From assembly GCA_037954325.1 (NCBI GenBank), contig JBBMNZ010000019.1, forward strand, positions 14,743,001 through 14,807,000: a stretch of 64,000 nucleotides of DNA, written 5' to 3'. Position numbers and translations under genes: made by a program. This document shows positions 44,096 through 55,514 of the stretch, piece after piece. Within the stretch, counting starts at the first letter, position 1. Each line of letters begins with the position of its first letter. This DNA comes from Fistularia commersonii (taxonomy: Eukaryota > Chordata > Actinopteri > Syngnathiformes > Fistulariidae). Under the pieces are notes generated by a model, which saw nothing but the letters and a program-made list of their open reading frames with translations, searched no databases and was not told where the DNA came from.

Positions 44096-46239
44096 TTCCT
44101 CATATATTTAATTGTTTTAATCACATCTTAATTTTTCCTTTTGCCTGCAATGTCCACATATCCCAGATAGATGGTGCTCTCCATACACATTGACTGCAAG
44201 GAAATGATATGTTTCCCTCGACTTCCCCTGCTTCTTTAAGCAATTCTGCGAAAGTAAAGGGACCGAAGAAAAGACAATGACCTGTGAGTGCTGAGTGTAT
44301 AACAAGTATTGGACTGCCAAATATTTTTTTCATCTAAGTCCAATCAACGGCTGTATGTATATCAGCCATCATTTTGCCATGAAGCATACCGACTACTCTA
44401 GCAGCCAATTAACAGACTCAGCAAATTTTTTTCCTCCGACAAACTACGATTGCAGGGTTAAATATCAAGGTTCGTTTTTTGCTAGCACTCATAATAATGA
44501 AGGCCACCGAGCCTTTTTTCCCAAGGTGAGTTTATGGACAAAAGTGTGGGAAAAACGGCAAATCTCTTGTGTTCACGGAGAGCAAAAGCAAGTTTGAAAA
44601 GATCAGTTTATCATGCACCGTGTGAAAACAGAATGACCAAGATGTAGTCTATCGACTTTAACAAAAAGTTGAACCATTTACATGCTATTCATTAGCACTG
44701 GATACAAGATGTATAGCCTGACAAGAGACATACAATTCATAAAAAACATTTTTTCACCCCAATATGGCTATTCCAGGGGGTTTTCAGGATACTCCAATCA
44801 TCTGCTCCTTGCCCTCCCCCTGCCTACAGGGGTCACATGTCATGCTAGTTATTTGTGGGTTCGGAAACATTGTATTGTTATCACATTTTTGTGCAGAGCA
44901 GTGGAACTTGTGCCTTCGGTAGAACCAATTTTGCCCAAGTGACCCAGCAGGCGGCTTCCGTCCTGCTTCTGGCTCCGAGCCATCGAGCCAGGTCTCTGAT
45001 CCACTTGAAAAACTGAAAATAGGTCGAAATTGTTCAGCTTCTAGAGGCCTCCGGCCGTCGACTTCAACGGCTAAAAACAGCGTCACTGCAGAACAGCAGC
45101 TGTCTAAAGGGAAACTCGGGGAGCGGGCGAGCTACTGGAAATCTGGAGGGCACTAATCCAAAATGTTAGCAGTAAACACACACAGCGGGCTGCGGAAAGT
45201 GTTTGGCTGTAGCTTTATCTGCTGATGGAGGTCGATGGAGTGGTTCATGCAGCACTACGTGCTCTTCTGGCCCATCAGTATCATGAAGCCGGCTCACCTG
45301 CAGCACCTGTATGATGAACCCAAACGTGACCGGCATTTGCCTGCAGCCATGATTAAGCTGCTATGAGAGATCGAATATGTAAACCATGTAGATTTTCCTC
45401 TCTTGCACTGGAGTTAAAGGTTTCTTTTCCTTATTTTTGTGTCCAGGTGGCCGGAGCCAGTATGTTTTTATCGTGCACCGGAGACTTTATTGTCTTTAAG
45501 AGGTGAGAAAGGGATGCCAGAAAAGGTGAACACCGATTCATGGATGTTTGCCTCTTCATCACGCGGACGAACAACCGCGACAGGCGGCCATTTTTGTGTC
45601 GACTGCTGAAAGCTAATATTCCCTGGCTCCGCTGAGAATACAGTTGTTTGGAATTTAGCAAAAGGTTTAAAGGGATGCTGAGTGCTTCAAAATTGGCTTT
45701 GAAAAAAAGCATCACCTGCATGATTAAATCTTTCATTTTCCAACATGCTGTGCTTGTTTAGCAGGCACAATGTTGGGAAATATTCCATCCTCGTGTTTAA
45801 TGCGAAGGATTATAGTCGGTTTCTGTGAATTTTAAACTATATTATGTGTTTACATTTCTTCAAGACAGAAATGGAGAACAGCGCCGTTCCTGCTGTGACA
45901 GATAAAATACAAGTTTTATTCCCATACCGGCCATTTAAGTGGCCTCACCCCCGCTGATGCACAAAATGTACTTTCTAGCCTTTTTGTTTGTCCCATCCCT
46001 TTTTTTTCACTTTGCTCCCATGTGGTCGTTCGGATCGATTCCGTCAGATTTTAGACGATTGGATTTCACCACAGGACAAATGTGGATTGAGGGTAAGCGC
46101 AGGGCGTCCCTCCAAATCAGAAAGTTGGCGGTTTGATTTACGGCTACTCTTGTCTGCATGCCATGGTGCACCTAAATTTGCTCCTCAAGGCCTGGTTAGC
46201 ATTGTACAATACAGCTCTGCTGCAATAGTGTGGAAGTGA
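44096..46239. other. No gene assigned; unique sequence with one protein-like patch
   Basis: The longest stretch here without a recognised repeat. 44940-45390 is GC-richer; a protein-like segment within it is listed separately. Frames at 44295-44597, 44784-45086 and 45431-45736 have no domain. Confidence 0.4.
45225..45363 (+). other. Protein-like segment, unidentified
   Basis: One plus frame reads WFMQHYVLFWPISIMKPAHL followed by QHLYDEPKRDRHL and AAMIKLL-stop. Another register reads MEVDGVVHAALRALLAHQYH, and the minus strand is also open. The first frame has a natural-looking composition, but I match it to no family, and three open registers on one patch weaken the case. It could be a decayed exon, a retrocopy or chance. 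Confidence 0.2.
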
Positions 46240-46500
46240 ATGTAAAAATGTGGCGCCCTGGTTGGATTCCCACCAGAGGCCTATCTGTGTGGAGTCTCCA
46301 TGTTCTCCCATGTTTATGTGGGGTACCCACGGGTTCCTTCCACAGTCCAGAAACAGGGGGTTCATTGGAGACCCCAAATTGTCTGGGAGAAGTTGAGCAA
46401 TTGTATGTCTCTATATATGTCTGAATGAGAGGGTGAATGGTTGAATGTCTCTTCCAGGGTGAACCCGCCTCTTGTCCACTGACAGCTGGGATGAATTAAT
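46240..46500 (+). mobile_element. SINE, near full length
   Basis: gtggcgccctggttggattc, gtgtggagtctccatgttct, cacagtccagaaacaggggg, ttggagaccccaaattgtct, atgagagggtgaatggttga, cactgacagctgggatgaat. Confidence 0.75.
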
Positions 46501-46596
46501 GAATTTTACTGTGTTATTCTTGAGGGATATTCGAGGAAAAAAAAAGAGAATCCACTGATAATGTGATACATTCTTGTACAAAATATGCAAACGGCA

Positions 46597-46707
46597 TGTC
46601 TGTGGAGGTTCTAAGTCATCCAGGTCATGGTGAGTTCTGGTTGCAATCTTGTCATGGCAACTGAAATTCAAGTCCAGTTGCCACGACAAGAAGATTATGA
46701 CAAGAAC
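46597..46707 (+). mobile_element. Fold-back retroposon copy 5, shortest
   Basis: Begins tgtctgtggaggttctaagt and turns directly from the left arm (ttgtcatggcaact) into the right arm (gaaattcaagtccagttgcc, acgacaagaagattatgaca); the whole centre is gone. Flanks tatgcaaacggca (46584-46596) and tatgtgaacggga (46708-46720) agree at 10 of 13 positions and are a plausible aged TSD. Confidence 0.65.
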
Positions 46708-46720
46708 TATGTGAACGGGA

Positions 46721-47817
46721 TTTGTCCGAATTCTACTGGAGTATAAAAACCCTCTGCCCCCTCGTCCGTCTCTGCACTCTGTGTTTTGGTGAAGCCACCG
46801 CCATTATGCTTTGACTGTTCATCCAAACTCCGCTCCCAGGCAACCTAGTCGCCTGGCAACATGAATGAGGTTAACCAGGGTGGGATGGAGGGGCTTTCAA
46901 CCGGGCGGAGAGACGATAGGAGAACAAAGAAAAAAACAAACGCTCGCTGTCACATACAGGCCTTTTTGTTTCCCGTGCCCCCCCTTATTTCATATCACTC
47001 GTGCGATTGAAAACCCACCGTCGACCGCCGCCATGCACACTTGCGCCCTGAGATCAATGGCTGGACGTGGAAAGTATTTTAGTTTTCAGAGTGGCTTTGC
47101 TGCAGAGCTGCAATTACCTACTAATACCTGCTTACCGCCTGGCAATCAGCAGTCCATTAATCCCCCTGTATTCGGACGGACAAGTGTGTCAACACCCACG
47201 CGTGCAGTCCAACACGTGTCACGGTGAGTGTGTGTGTGTGTGCATGTGAAACGTAAGATAGACGAATCATCAGCGACGGCTGTATCTTCTCCTTTTCCCG
47301 TTCTCCCTCGGCGTATATTTCCCTGCAATCTTTGAATTTTTTTTTTACCTTTCTCTTTCCTGAGGGGACGCCAGCTTTTTCCATTTTTCACATATTCCTG
47401 CGCAGCCAATCATGTCATACTTCGCCTGTAGTACATTTGAGAGTAAATGTGTTATTCATGGCCAAAGGCTTTCTCGATCATGTTAAGTGGAAAATCGAGA
47501 TAGCCGACTGGGATGGAGGTGTTGGAGTATGAGGAGATACATTCATAACACACACACACACACACACACACACAGTGGACATTTTTTAATCACTGCATTG
47601 TACTGACTTACTACAATTTCCAGCAGAAATGTGTTTATGAATCAATGCGGAGCAGCATCAGTGCATACAGCCCAGACGATGTTACATCTGCAGAGTACCG
47701 ATTCTATGTATTCCGGTTCACAGAATCAAGCTAATACGTATTGCTTTTGTTGGTGCTTGGGCTCTTGATTTTCCCGTCCTATAATGATTCCGCCCATTCT
47801 TTTTTTGCAGCCACTGA
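46721..47817. other. No gene recognised
   Basis: 46730-47220 is GC-balanced and free of named repeats. (GT)n at 47225-47242 and (CA)n at 47549-47574. The 120-codon frame at 46865-47227 has no domain. Confidence 0.4.
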
Positions 47818-48125
47818 ACCTATTGGGCCTATCAGAGGAACAGCACATGTTAGATGTTTTGGAGAGATGGTCAGGGAAGCCAGACTGAGATGGTTCGGTC
47901 ATGTACAGAGGAGGGATAGGGACTATATTTGGTAGACGGATGCTGGAATTGGAGCAGTCAGGCAGGAGGTCTAGAAGAAATCCAAAGAAAAGATTTATGG
48001 ACGTAGCGAGAGAGGATATGAAGTTAGTTGGTGCGAGAGAGGAGGATACAGAGGATACAGGATAGGGTTAGATGGAGAAGGTTGATTTGCTGGGGTGACC
48101 CCTAAAGGGAAAAGCCAAAAGAAGA
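47818..48125 (+). mobile_element. RTE LINE 3' end
   Basis: Encodes IRGTAHVRCFGEMVREARLR and WFGHVQRRDRDYIW, then after a stop the 3' blocks ggatgctggaattggagcag, ggttagatggagaaggttga and gacccctaaagggaaaagcc. It is 5' truncated. A 9-base unit ggatacaga is doubled at about 48044-48062. Confidence 0.85.
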
Positions 48126-48235
48126 GGATACACACACATGCATATGTGTGTATATCCATATATATACACACACATATATATGTGTATATAATATATATAT
48201 GTGTATATATAAATACACATGTATACCCATATACA
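48126..48235 (+). repeat. Alternating (CA)/(TA) tract
   Basis: Irregular run of ACAC, ATAT and GTGT dinucleotides with several self-complementary words (catatatatacacacacata). It is capable of Z-DNA or cruciform formation in principle. Confidence 0.85.
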
Positions 48236-48957
48236 TTTCACAATGTTTATAATAACAGTTAAACTGTCAGTCAAATTTCCTGTCAGAGAGTCCAGCTTGT
48301 CAAATACAATCCACCAATTTATCTTCTGTTTCTTGATTTACTTATTTTTTCCAGTTGTATTCCTGTGTCAATATGGCTACCGGAAATGGTGTCCGTCACT
48401 GTGCCAAAAAAAAAGACACCGGACTATAAATCAAACAGCAACATTAATGGCTGATAAAGTCAGAGCAGATTTGGCAGTGTGACACCGAGGCATGTGTACA
48501 TACATTCCCAAAAGCAAAACCTGGTGTGGTATAAATAACTTCACAATGGCATTTCCTCAGCCAATACAGCAGCAATATTAAACCAAAAAAAGAATAAAAC
48601 TCTGAAGTGTGAAAATTAAATTTCTACGATCTCACTGAAGTAATGGAGTGGTTTATCTGGTTACTAATGGAGTATTTAAGGAGTATAGTTCTCACAATGA
48701 CGCTGTGAAAACAATATGGAGTCACTCTGCATTAGTTGTTAAAACCATGGAATGATTATCCCCAGACTTGATATGTGTTGTCAGCTGAGGGTTTAGCAGA
48801 GGACTCGACTCCATCGGACAAGGATCGGATCACGGCATTCAGATACAGCTTGGTCTTGTCTTGCAGTGGAGCTGCACAGGAGGTGATCGCCAGCACAATG
48901 GAAGTTCTAAGGAGCGACAGCACATTGAACAATAATGCTCCTGATAGCATCATCGAG
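48236..48957. other. No gene recognised
   Basis: 48775-48957 is open in both directions; the plus frame runs into the poly-A tract. No domain recognised. The rest is AT-rich unique-looking DNA. Confidence 0.4.

Positions 48958-49052
<95 letters not shown>
48958..49052 (+). repeat. Poly(A)36 followed by (TA)n
   Basis: An uninterrupted run of 36 A (48958-48993) is followed by about 29 TA units. The abrupt start of the A-run after non-repetitive DNA looks like a retroposed poly(A) tail extended by slippage. Confidence 0.9.
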
Positions 49053-49055
<3 letters not shown>

Positions 49056-49189
49056 AATAAAATGGTAATGAACTGAAATATATTCAATTAATCCATTATA
49101 GATAATTTCCTTAAAAAAGGTTTCCTGGAGCATTTAGCCTGGAATTTTTTTGTATTGCATTTTTCAAATGCAATACTGACATGCTGATG

Positions 49190-49352
49190 AATGTTGCTGT
49201 GATTCCCTGGTGAGAGGGTGAATTTATGTGTGAATGAAGGAGTGAATGGTTGCAGATGTCTGCAGGATGCATGTCCAGTTGTCTCCATATGAGGTGTGAA
49301 TGAGAGGCTGAATGGTTGAATATCTATGCGATGTTACTATAGATAATGAATG
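49190..49352 (+). mobile_element. SINE internal/3' part
   Basis: gtgagagggtgaatttatgt, gtgaatgaaggagtgaatgg, tctccatatgaggtgtgaat, agataatgaatgaatgaa. Two units of the SINE-derived minisatellite core are visible. Confidence 0.55.
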
Positions 49353-50171
49353 AATGAACTCTAATTAACTGGCATAAGTTTTAAATGTGTCTAGAAAAGC
49401 AGTGGATACACAGTATTGACCCACACATCACATTGACTCTGTCATTGTTTCCCTCCGATTCACTGTAAGTTGTTTTTCAGCTGATAAAAGGGAAAAAAAA
49501 CACTGTCTTTGTTTGGCCTAATGAATTCTTGCAGGTATTCAGGAAAAAAAATAAAACAAAACATTGTGATGCCACTGAAAGAGCTTTAGCCGCTCTGCTC
49601 ATTGATTGTTTCACAATCCTTCCCCCCAGCACACAGCGGACCATGGAGAGAAAGGAAAAAAAAAACAAGTGGGAGGGGAAAAAAATCAAAAGTAAAATAA
49701 AGAAAATTACAGCGAAGGGAATGGACATCCCGACTGGTAATAAAGAGGCTCAGCGTCGGCAAACAGCTCAGGGTTGTGAGTGTGTGATGAAAACAACTGC
49801 GGTTTCAAAGGTATCGCCTTCAGTTTTGGTATCATCAAGTGCCTCTCAAATGCGCCTTTCCTGAAAACCTTTCCATTAAAACGTTATTTAGAAATTAATC
49901 CGAACACTTTTGTGTTGCTTTTGGGTTGAGCGACCAAAGTGCTTTGTTTTTCTCTTTGCATCGAAAACCAAACCTAAATACGAGGTTACATCAAAAGCTT
50001 CACAGAAGACGCGCTGTTTAAAACAACTGCATGGTTCATTTTCAGCCATGGTAGCAGCAGGGGGTGGATTTCATGGAATAACAAGAATAACAAGTCAAAT
50101 CATCAAATAAAATTACAGTACCCGACATCAGTGTTTTTCGTTTTTTTCATGTTATTTACATGCATTCATAT
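49353..50171. other. No gene recognised
   Basis: A-rich stretches at 49535-49560 and 49655-49700 create Lys-rich frames in the plus strand. These are not convincing as genes. Confidence 0.45.
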
Positions 50172-50173
50172 AT

Positions 50174-50250
<77 letters not shown>
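50172..50250 (+). repeat. (CA)n(TA)n microsatellite
   Basis: About 11 CA units followed by about 28 TA units, uninterrupted. Confidence 0.95.
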
Positions 50251-50253
<3 letters not shown>

Positions 50254-51198
50254 ACAAAAATGTATCAATATATTCACATATGCATGCATACATATTTACA
50301 TATATATTGACACTACTTTCTCATTTATTCTCGATTGAAATACAAAAAAACAAAAAACTAATCATTTTGATATAGCTCGCATTTCTATTTATTTTTACAA
50401 CTTTTTCAAACTCAGTATTAATGCGGATAGCCAGTTTATTATATTCTTATTTATGTATTTAATTAATTGTTTTGTTGAAACCCAGTATTCAGCGGATCTC
50501 GAGTAAGTTCAAAACATACATCTTTGCGAAGGAAGTAGAGTATTCTCGTTGGAGGTTGGAGACGTTTTGTAAAGCTGATAAACATTAAAAATGTTAATAA
50601 AATATGTCTGAACTTTTAACATTTGTCATTTTGGTCTTTATTATTTTAAGTATAGTTTGAATTCTTTTTCAAACCCTTTACCCGGCACGAGAAACTCTCA
50701 ATATACGAGTTGTTTTCAAGCGCGTGTCCAGGTTTTGTTGATTATAAGGTGTTTTCATGTGACGATAAGGTTGCAGAAGGTTAAATAAAAGGTTCTCAGT
50801 CCACACCACCGAAAGGTCGGATTTTCCATTTGAAAAAAAACAAACCAAACCAAACATATCCGGGGGACAGGATGTTCTGCTGGGCAGGATAGCCAGCATC
50901 AGCGTGGTAGATGGCAGGTAAAAGGTGAGAGACATGCCGGCTCCACTGTCAAAGAGGATTTTGAATTTTTCGCGTTTTTCTCGGAGCAAAGCTTTGCATC
51001 GGCGATGACAGAACCAAGGGATCCTCTCTCTCTCTCTCCCCAATATAAATGTGGTGACACCCATCTATTTTCAACACTGCTTTGTTGCAGGATTACTGTC
51101 AGCCTGCAGTCGGTTATTACCAGCTCTAAGCTGACCATCAAAGAGAAAACAAGTACTCGGTTCAGTTTACTTGATAGTAAGAGGATGTTTATTTACAG
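50251..51198. other. No gene recognised
   Basis: Short (CT)n at 51024-51037. The 128-codon minus frame 50678-51064 and the plus frame 51005-51277 oppose each other and have no domain. Confidence 0.45.
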
Positions 51199-51265
51199 GG
51201 CGGCACCACGGCGCCTCGTATTAAGAAGGTCCCCGGTTGGATTCCGACAGGTGCCTTCGGTTGTT
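51199..51265 (+). mobile_element. SINE tRNA-like head
   Basis: gcggcaccacggcgcctcg, then aagaaggtccccggttggat (B-box-like) and tccgacaggtgcc. It leads directly into the minisatellite. Confidence 0.6.
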
Positions 51266-51681
51266 GAATATGAATGAGTAAGTGAGTGAATTATTTTGTC
51301 TGTGTGTTGAGTGAAAGGAGGGGTTAATAGAAATATGTATCAAAGATGTATTAGAGGGTAAATGGTGTTTTATATGATGTGAGAATGAGAGGGTGGAATG
51401 TTTGTATGTCAATATGCTTTCTGAATGAATGAGTGAGTAAACAGTAGTTTGTCACCATATGACGTGTGACTGAGGGAATTAATGGTTGTATGTCAATATG
51501 ATGTGCCAATATGAGTGAGTTAATGATTTCTATTTGATGTGTGAATGATTGAATGTCTATATTGGATGTGAATGAGAGGGTGAATGGTTGTTTGTCTCTA
51601 TGTGAATATGAATGGAAGAGTTAATGAAAATATGTATCTAAAAGATGTGTGAGAGAGTGAAGGGTTGTATGTTTCCATATG
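51266..51681 (+). repeat. SINE-derived minisatellite, left arm
   Basis: About ten degenerate units of 35-45 bases with the core gtgtgaatgagagggtgaatggttgtatgtc and Tatatgatgtg spacers. The core is the same as the internal segment of ordinary SINE copies. The array continues beyond the solo LTR at 52272. Confidence 0.7.
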
Positions 51682-51685
51682 ACAT

Positions 51686-52267
51686 TGAAGAAATCAACAT
51701 ACTTGCTTTGCTCATGAAGTAGACATTACATTTGCTTTGCTCAAAATATAATCCAATCAAACAGCAGCCCGGACGAACAATGCAAGGAGTGAACCAGACG
51801 GGGTGTGACGTTAACAGCTCGCGATTGTAGCGCAGAAGGCCTCCTTCTCCCAGGTCACACCTGTTTGGGAGGGCAGGTTGTCTTCTTCTCTTTATAGATG
51901 TCAGCGTGAGACGGACGGGATGTGCTGACCCAGAGATAGTGGAGAAAGATGGAGAAAGAACTGGGGAAAAGTGGAAAGATGACGTACGGGTGGAAAACAA
52001 CGCACACCTGGAAGACCCTGTCACGCCTCCTATGAATATTCATGTAACAACTGTACCCGGACAAGGAAAGAAGGGTACTTTTTGGTGGGTGTTCCAAGCA
52101 TAAGACCCGTTTACTGCAGGCGCTAGGGAAACAGCATAAGTCCCAGCTCCTGTATTAGATTATTTTGTATTGGGGACTTTTGAAGAAGCTTTGCTTAATA
52201 AACACATATTTAAATTGATCCATCTCGTCGTGAATCGACTTACTCCTGCCCGATTCCCACGACTTCA
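51686..52267 (+). mobile_element. Solo LTR of an endogenous retrovirus-type element, 582 bp, 4-bp TSD
   Basis: Starts TGAAG and ends CTTCA, a 5-base inverted terminal repeat with TG...CA ends. It is flanked by acat at 51682-51685 and 52268-52271. It contains ctttataga (about 51888, TATA-like) and aataaa (52197-52202), placed as expected for U3, R and U5 on the plus strand. A 4-bp TSD is typical of class I/epsilon- or gammaretrovirus-like elements and of some Metaviridae. No internal viral gene remains. It lies inside the minisatellite, which it splits. Confidence 0.8.
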
Positions 52268-52271
52268 ACAT

Positions 52272-52960
52272 GAATGAGGGAGCGATAGATGTGGGTTTCT
52301 ATGTGATGTGTGAATGACTGAATGTTCCTATGAGATGTGAAGGAATGAGTGAGTGACTGGTTGTAGGTCTATATGACATGTGAATGAATGAGCGAGTGAA
52401 TTGTACGTTTCTATATGTGTGAATGACTGAATGTCTCTATGAGATTACATTACATTACAGTCATTTGGCCAACGCTGTTATCGAAAGAAACTTACAAGAA
52501 ATGCAATTCAGAGATGTTAAGGAATGACAGTGAATGGTTTATGTCTCCTTATGATGTGTGAATGAGAGGGTGAATATTTGTCTATGATTTGTGAGAGAGT
52601 GAATGGTTGTGTCTATGTGACACGGGAATGAATGAATAATTGTCTGTGACATGTGAATAAATAGTTATTGGAATGTATGCATCTGAAAGATGAGAGTGAA
52701 CGGTTGTATTTCAAAATAATGTGTGAGTGAATGTTGTCTCTATCAGAGTTGTGACATTATGACACATGAACGAATGAGTTAGTGAATAGTTGTTTGTCTC
52801 TATATGATATGTGAATTAGGAAATTAATGTTGAATGTATCTGTGTGAAACAGTTGTATGTCTATATGATGTTTGAATGAATGAGTGAGTGACTGATGCAT
52901 GTCTTTTTATGATGTGTAAATGAGAGGGTGAATGTTTCTGGAACGCTATAGAAGGTTCAT
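52272..52960 (+). repeat. SINE-derived minisatellite, right arm
   Basis: Some 15 degenerate units with gtgtgaatgactgaatgtct, gatgtgtgaatgagagggtg and tatatgacatgtgaatgaat words. Continuous in type with 51266-51681. Confidence 0.7.
52446..52525 (+). mobile_element. Fragment of a widespread fish repeat
   Basis: ttacattacattacagtcat, ttggccaacgctgttatc and gaaagaaacttacaag correspond to the common fish phrase CATTTxGCxGACGCTTTTATCCAAAGCGACTTACA. I cannot say which SINE family it represents. It is embedded in the minisatellite. Confidence 0.55.
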
Positions 52961-53439
52961 CCCGGACCGGTTGGTACTCACAGCTTGGATTTACCCCAGT
53001 CCTCCGGTGACCAATGAATGAGTGAATGATTATTATTTGCATTGCACTGCATGTAGGTGATAATGTCATTTTAAAAATGGATGAAGTTAACTTTTAAATT
53101 TATTTTTCACATCATCATTTGGGAGTTCTACCGACGTTAATTTGAGAGGATAACTGGTTTTAATATCAGTTTGTTGCCACCTGTCTATTTGCTTAAACTT
53201 GCTTTCGTCCATCTGTCTGCAGTTTCCATAGAAACCCAGCTAATGGCTGGAGCGCAGCATCCACGATGTTTATTGGGCTGACTTCAAATTTACATTTTCA
53301 TTATCTCTTAAATGAATATTATCCTTTGGGAACAGAGACTCGGATGAACTGACTTTGAGGCTTCGCTGCTCTGACATACATGCAGCCACCGACGCTATTA
53401 AAGATTAAACAACTTTAAGAGCTTAATCTTTCAATTTTA

Positions 53440-53441
<2 letters not shown>
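52961..53441. other. No gene recognised
   Basis: SINE tail traces at 52960-53040 (atcccggaccggttggtact, caatgaatgagtgaatgatt), then unique-looking DNA. Confidence 0.45.

Positions 53442-53484
<43 letters not shown>
53442..53484 (+). repeat. (CA)n microsatellite
   Basis: About 21 uninterrupted CA units. Confidence 0.95.
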
Positions 53485-53488
<4 letters not shown>

Positions 53489-54142
53489 AAAAAGGTATAG
53501 AAAGTTTTCTATTTCTTTTTCTCTTCAGAGGTTTTACCAGTGCATGTCCAACATTGGTTTTGGAAAAAAATGCAAAATAAAATGCTTCTTGAGCAAAATT
53601 TCAATGGAGACTCAGGAAAGAGTCTGTCTCCAGATGTGAGCATTATAGAAAATGAAAGATCGGGCACTACTGTGAAACCTAGCATCATCCAACTCCCAGG
53701 AGACAATGGGTGATAAAAATTGTTGTCATGGCCTCGACTTGAGAATTGGTCGAGGCGTGTGTTTTTGTCTTTACCGTTATCGATTGCTTTTCAATTAAAC
53801 CAATTATATGGAAGGAACACCTGCCACTGTTGCTTCTCGAGCGCCGATTTTCCCATCGACCGGGTACATCTGGGGATCTCTAATGCTCCTGCCAACCTCC
53901 CACCATTCCATCAGTGACATCAGCGATGTAAATAATTATCCTCGGTAAACATGGTGCTGAGAGGAGAAAAACAAAAAAAAGGAATGCACAGAAACACGCC
54001 CTCTGTAAAGATCTAACAACCGGCCGTCAAAAAATGAGCCGAATTCCCGATTGCCATTTTTCGATTTCGATTTGTGTGTCAGTGTTCTGCAGAAAGTAGT
54101 AATTAGGTTGTCAGGGAGAAAGCATGTGAGAGGGGCATAATA

Positions 54143-54145
<3 letters not shown>
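53485..54145. other. No gene recognised
   Basis: Unique-looking sequence; no domain in any frame. Confidence 0.45.

Positions 54146-54176
<31 letters not shown>
54146..54176 (+). repeat. (CA)n microsatellite
   Basis: About 15 CA units. Confidence 0.95.
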
Positions 54177-54178
<2 letters not shown>

Positions 54179-54291
54179 ATAGAGGGGACAGTTGGGGGAC
54201 AGAAAAGCCATTATGAGAAAGATGATGGCAGTGACAGCCATGTGATACATGTCTTTGCACCTGCCTGCCTATTGGCTAGTTGTGTAATATA

Positions 54292-54331
54292 TACACACAC
54301 AAACACACACACACACCCACACACACACACT
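54292..54331 (+). repeat. (CA)n microsatellite, interrupted
   Basis: CA run with AA and CC interruptions. Confidence 0.9.
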
Positions 54332-54861
54332 CTCTAAACTCAACTATGTATACTGAATATACTTATTCACTTATCCCAATGGCTTTTTGGCGATATTTGA
54401 GATGGTACCCATCCAAAGCACGGATGGAGAAGCAGACTTTGGACACTCCTAAAGTTGAATTTAATGGTCTTAGTTTTGGATGTTCATCTTTTCACCATCA
54501 CACACTCATCTATTGCTCAGTTTAAGCACTCGCTATCAACAAATAGCGAAAGGAGCAAACTTGCACGACGAAGCTTAACCCTGACTCCTGCAACCACCGT
54601 CTCCTTAACATCAACAAATAATTTACTTCCTGACAAATAAAATCTATCGACGTTCATCTCAAAGGTGCACGTAGACACATTTGAACTTCGGTGGTGAGGA
54701 TAGCCGTGTAAGTATGCATGCATGGTTATGTTTGCAGGCAACTCTCAAGACATTCACTACATTCTTGAGTAACGTGATCCAAGGTCAAAAACCATGATTT
54801 TCACATATGGACGATCGGATATCTGGCTGGATATGGTCTAATGGTCTGAAGGAGCGGCCAT
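54332..54861. other. No gene recognised
   Basis: Unique-looking; the 81-codon frame at 54280-54525 begins inside the CA repeat. Confidence 0.45.
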
Positions 54862-55145
54862 GTATTCATTATCTGTACTGCTTATCATACACACACACAC
54901 ACACACACACCCACACGGGGGCCGGAGCCAATTTCAGCTGACATTGGACAAGATGACTGGTATGTCGATCATAGTGTCACGTATAGAGACGTACAACCAT
55001 TTACCCTCCCATTCAGAATCTTAATATATAAATATGTATAAATAATGCATGTTTTGGACTGCGGGAAGGGAAGGAAGATGAAGAAGACATACAGGCCCGA
55101 GGAGATTGTGGCAACGCCACATGGGAAGGCCCCGGTTGGCCACTG
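54862..55145 (-). mobile_element. SINE, minus strand, with (CA)n
   Basis: tattcattatctgtactgct, (CA)n at about 54887-54911, gagccaatttcagctgacat, gtatagagacgtacaaccat, gcatgttttggactgcggga, gaggagattgtggcaacgcc and gaaggccccggttgg on the 5' side. Confidence 0.65.
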
Positions 55146-55231
55146 GAATAAAACTTTCGCTAATATTCTGTCATATATGAGACTCTGCTATCTGTAGCAA
55201 TATCATAAACCAAGGACTGTCATTATAAAAT

Positions 55232-55452
55232 TCAAAAATTCATTCATTCACTCTATATTTATCCTATAGTTTGGATGGAGGTGGGTGGTCTGGAGCCGAT
55301 CCCAGTGGTCATTGGGTAAAGGGAGGAGTTCCCACTGGAAATGTTTGCCAGTCGATTAAGGGGCAAATGAAGAAACAAAATCGTTCACACTGTAATTCAA
55401 TATTGTAAACATGAAACCATTCACTCGCTCATTCACACATCATATAAGCATA
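55232..55452 (-). mobile_element. SINE 3' portion, minus strand
   Basis: attcattcattcactctata, ggagccgatcccagtggtca, gaaaccattcactcgctcat, tcacacatcat. The 5' head is missing. Confidence 0.6.
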
Positions 55453-55514
55453 TATCCATTCATAATGAAGAGATAGGTTTTATATATTTTTATATATAAT
55501 ATATACATACACAC

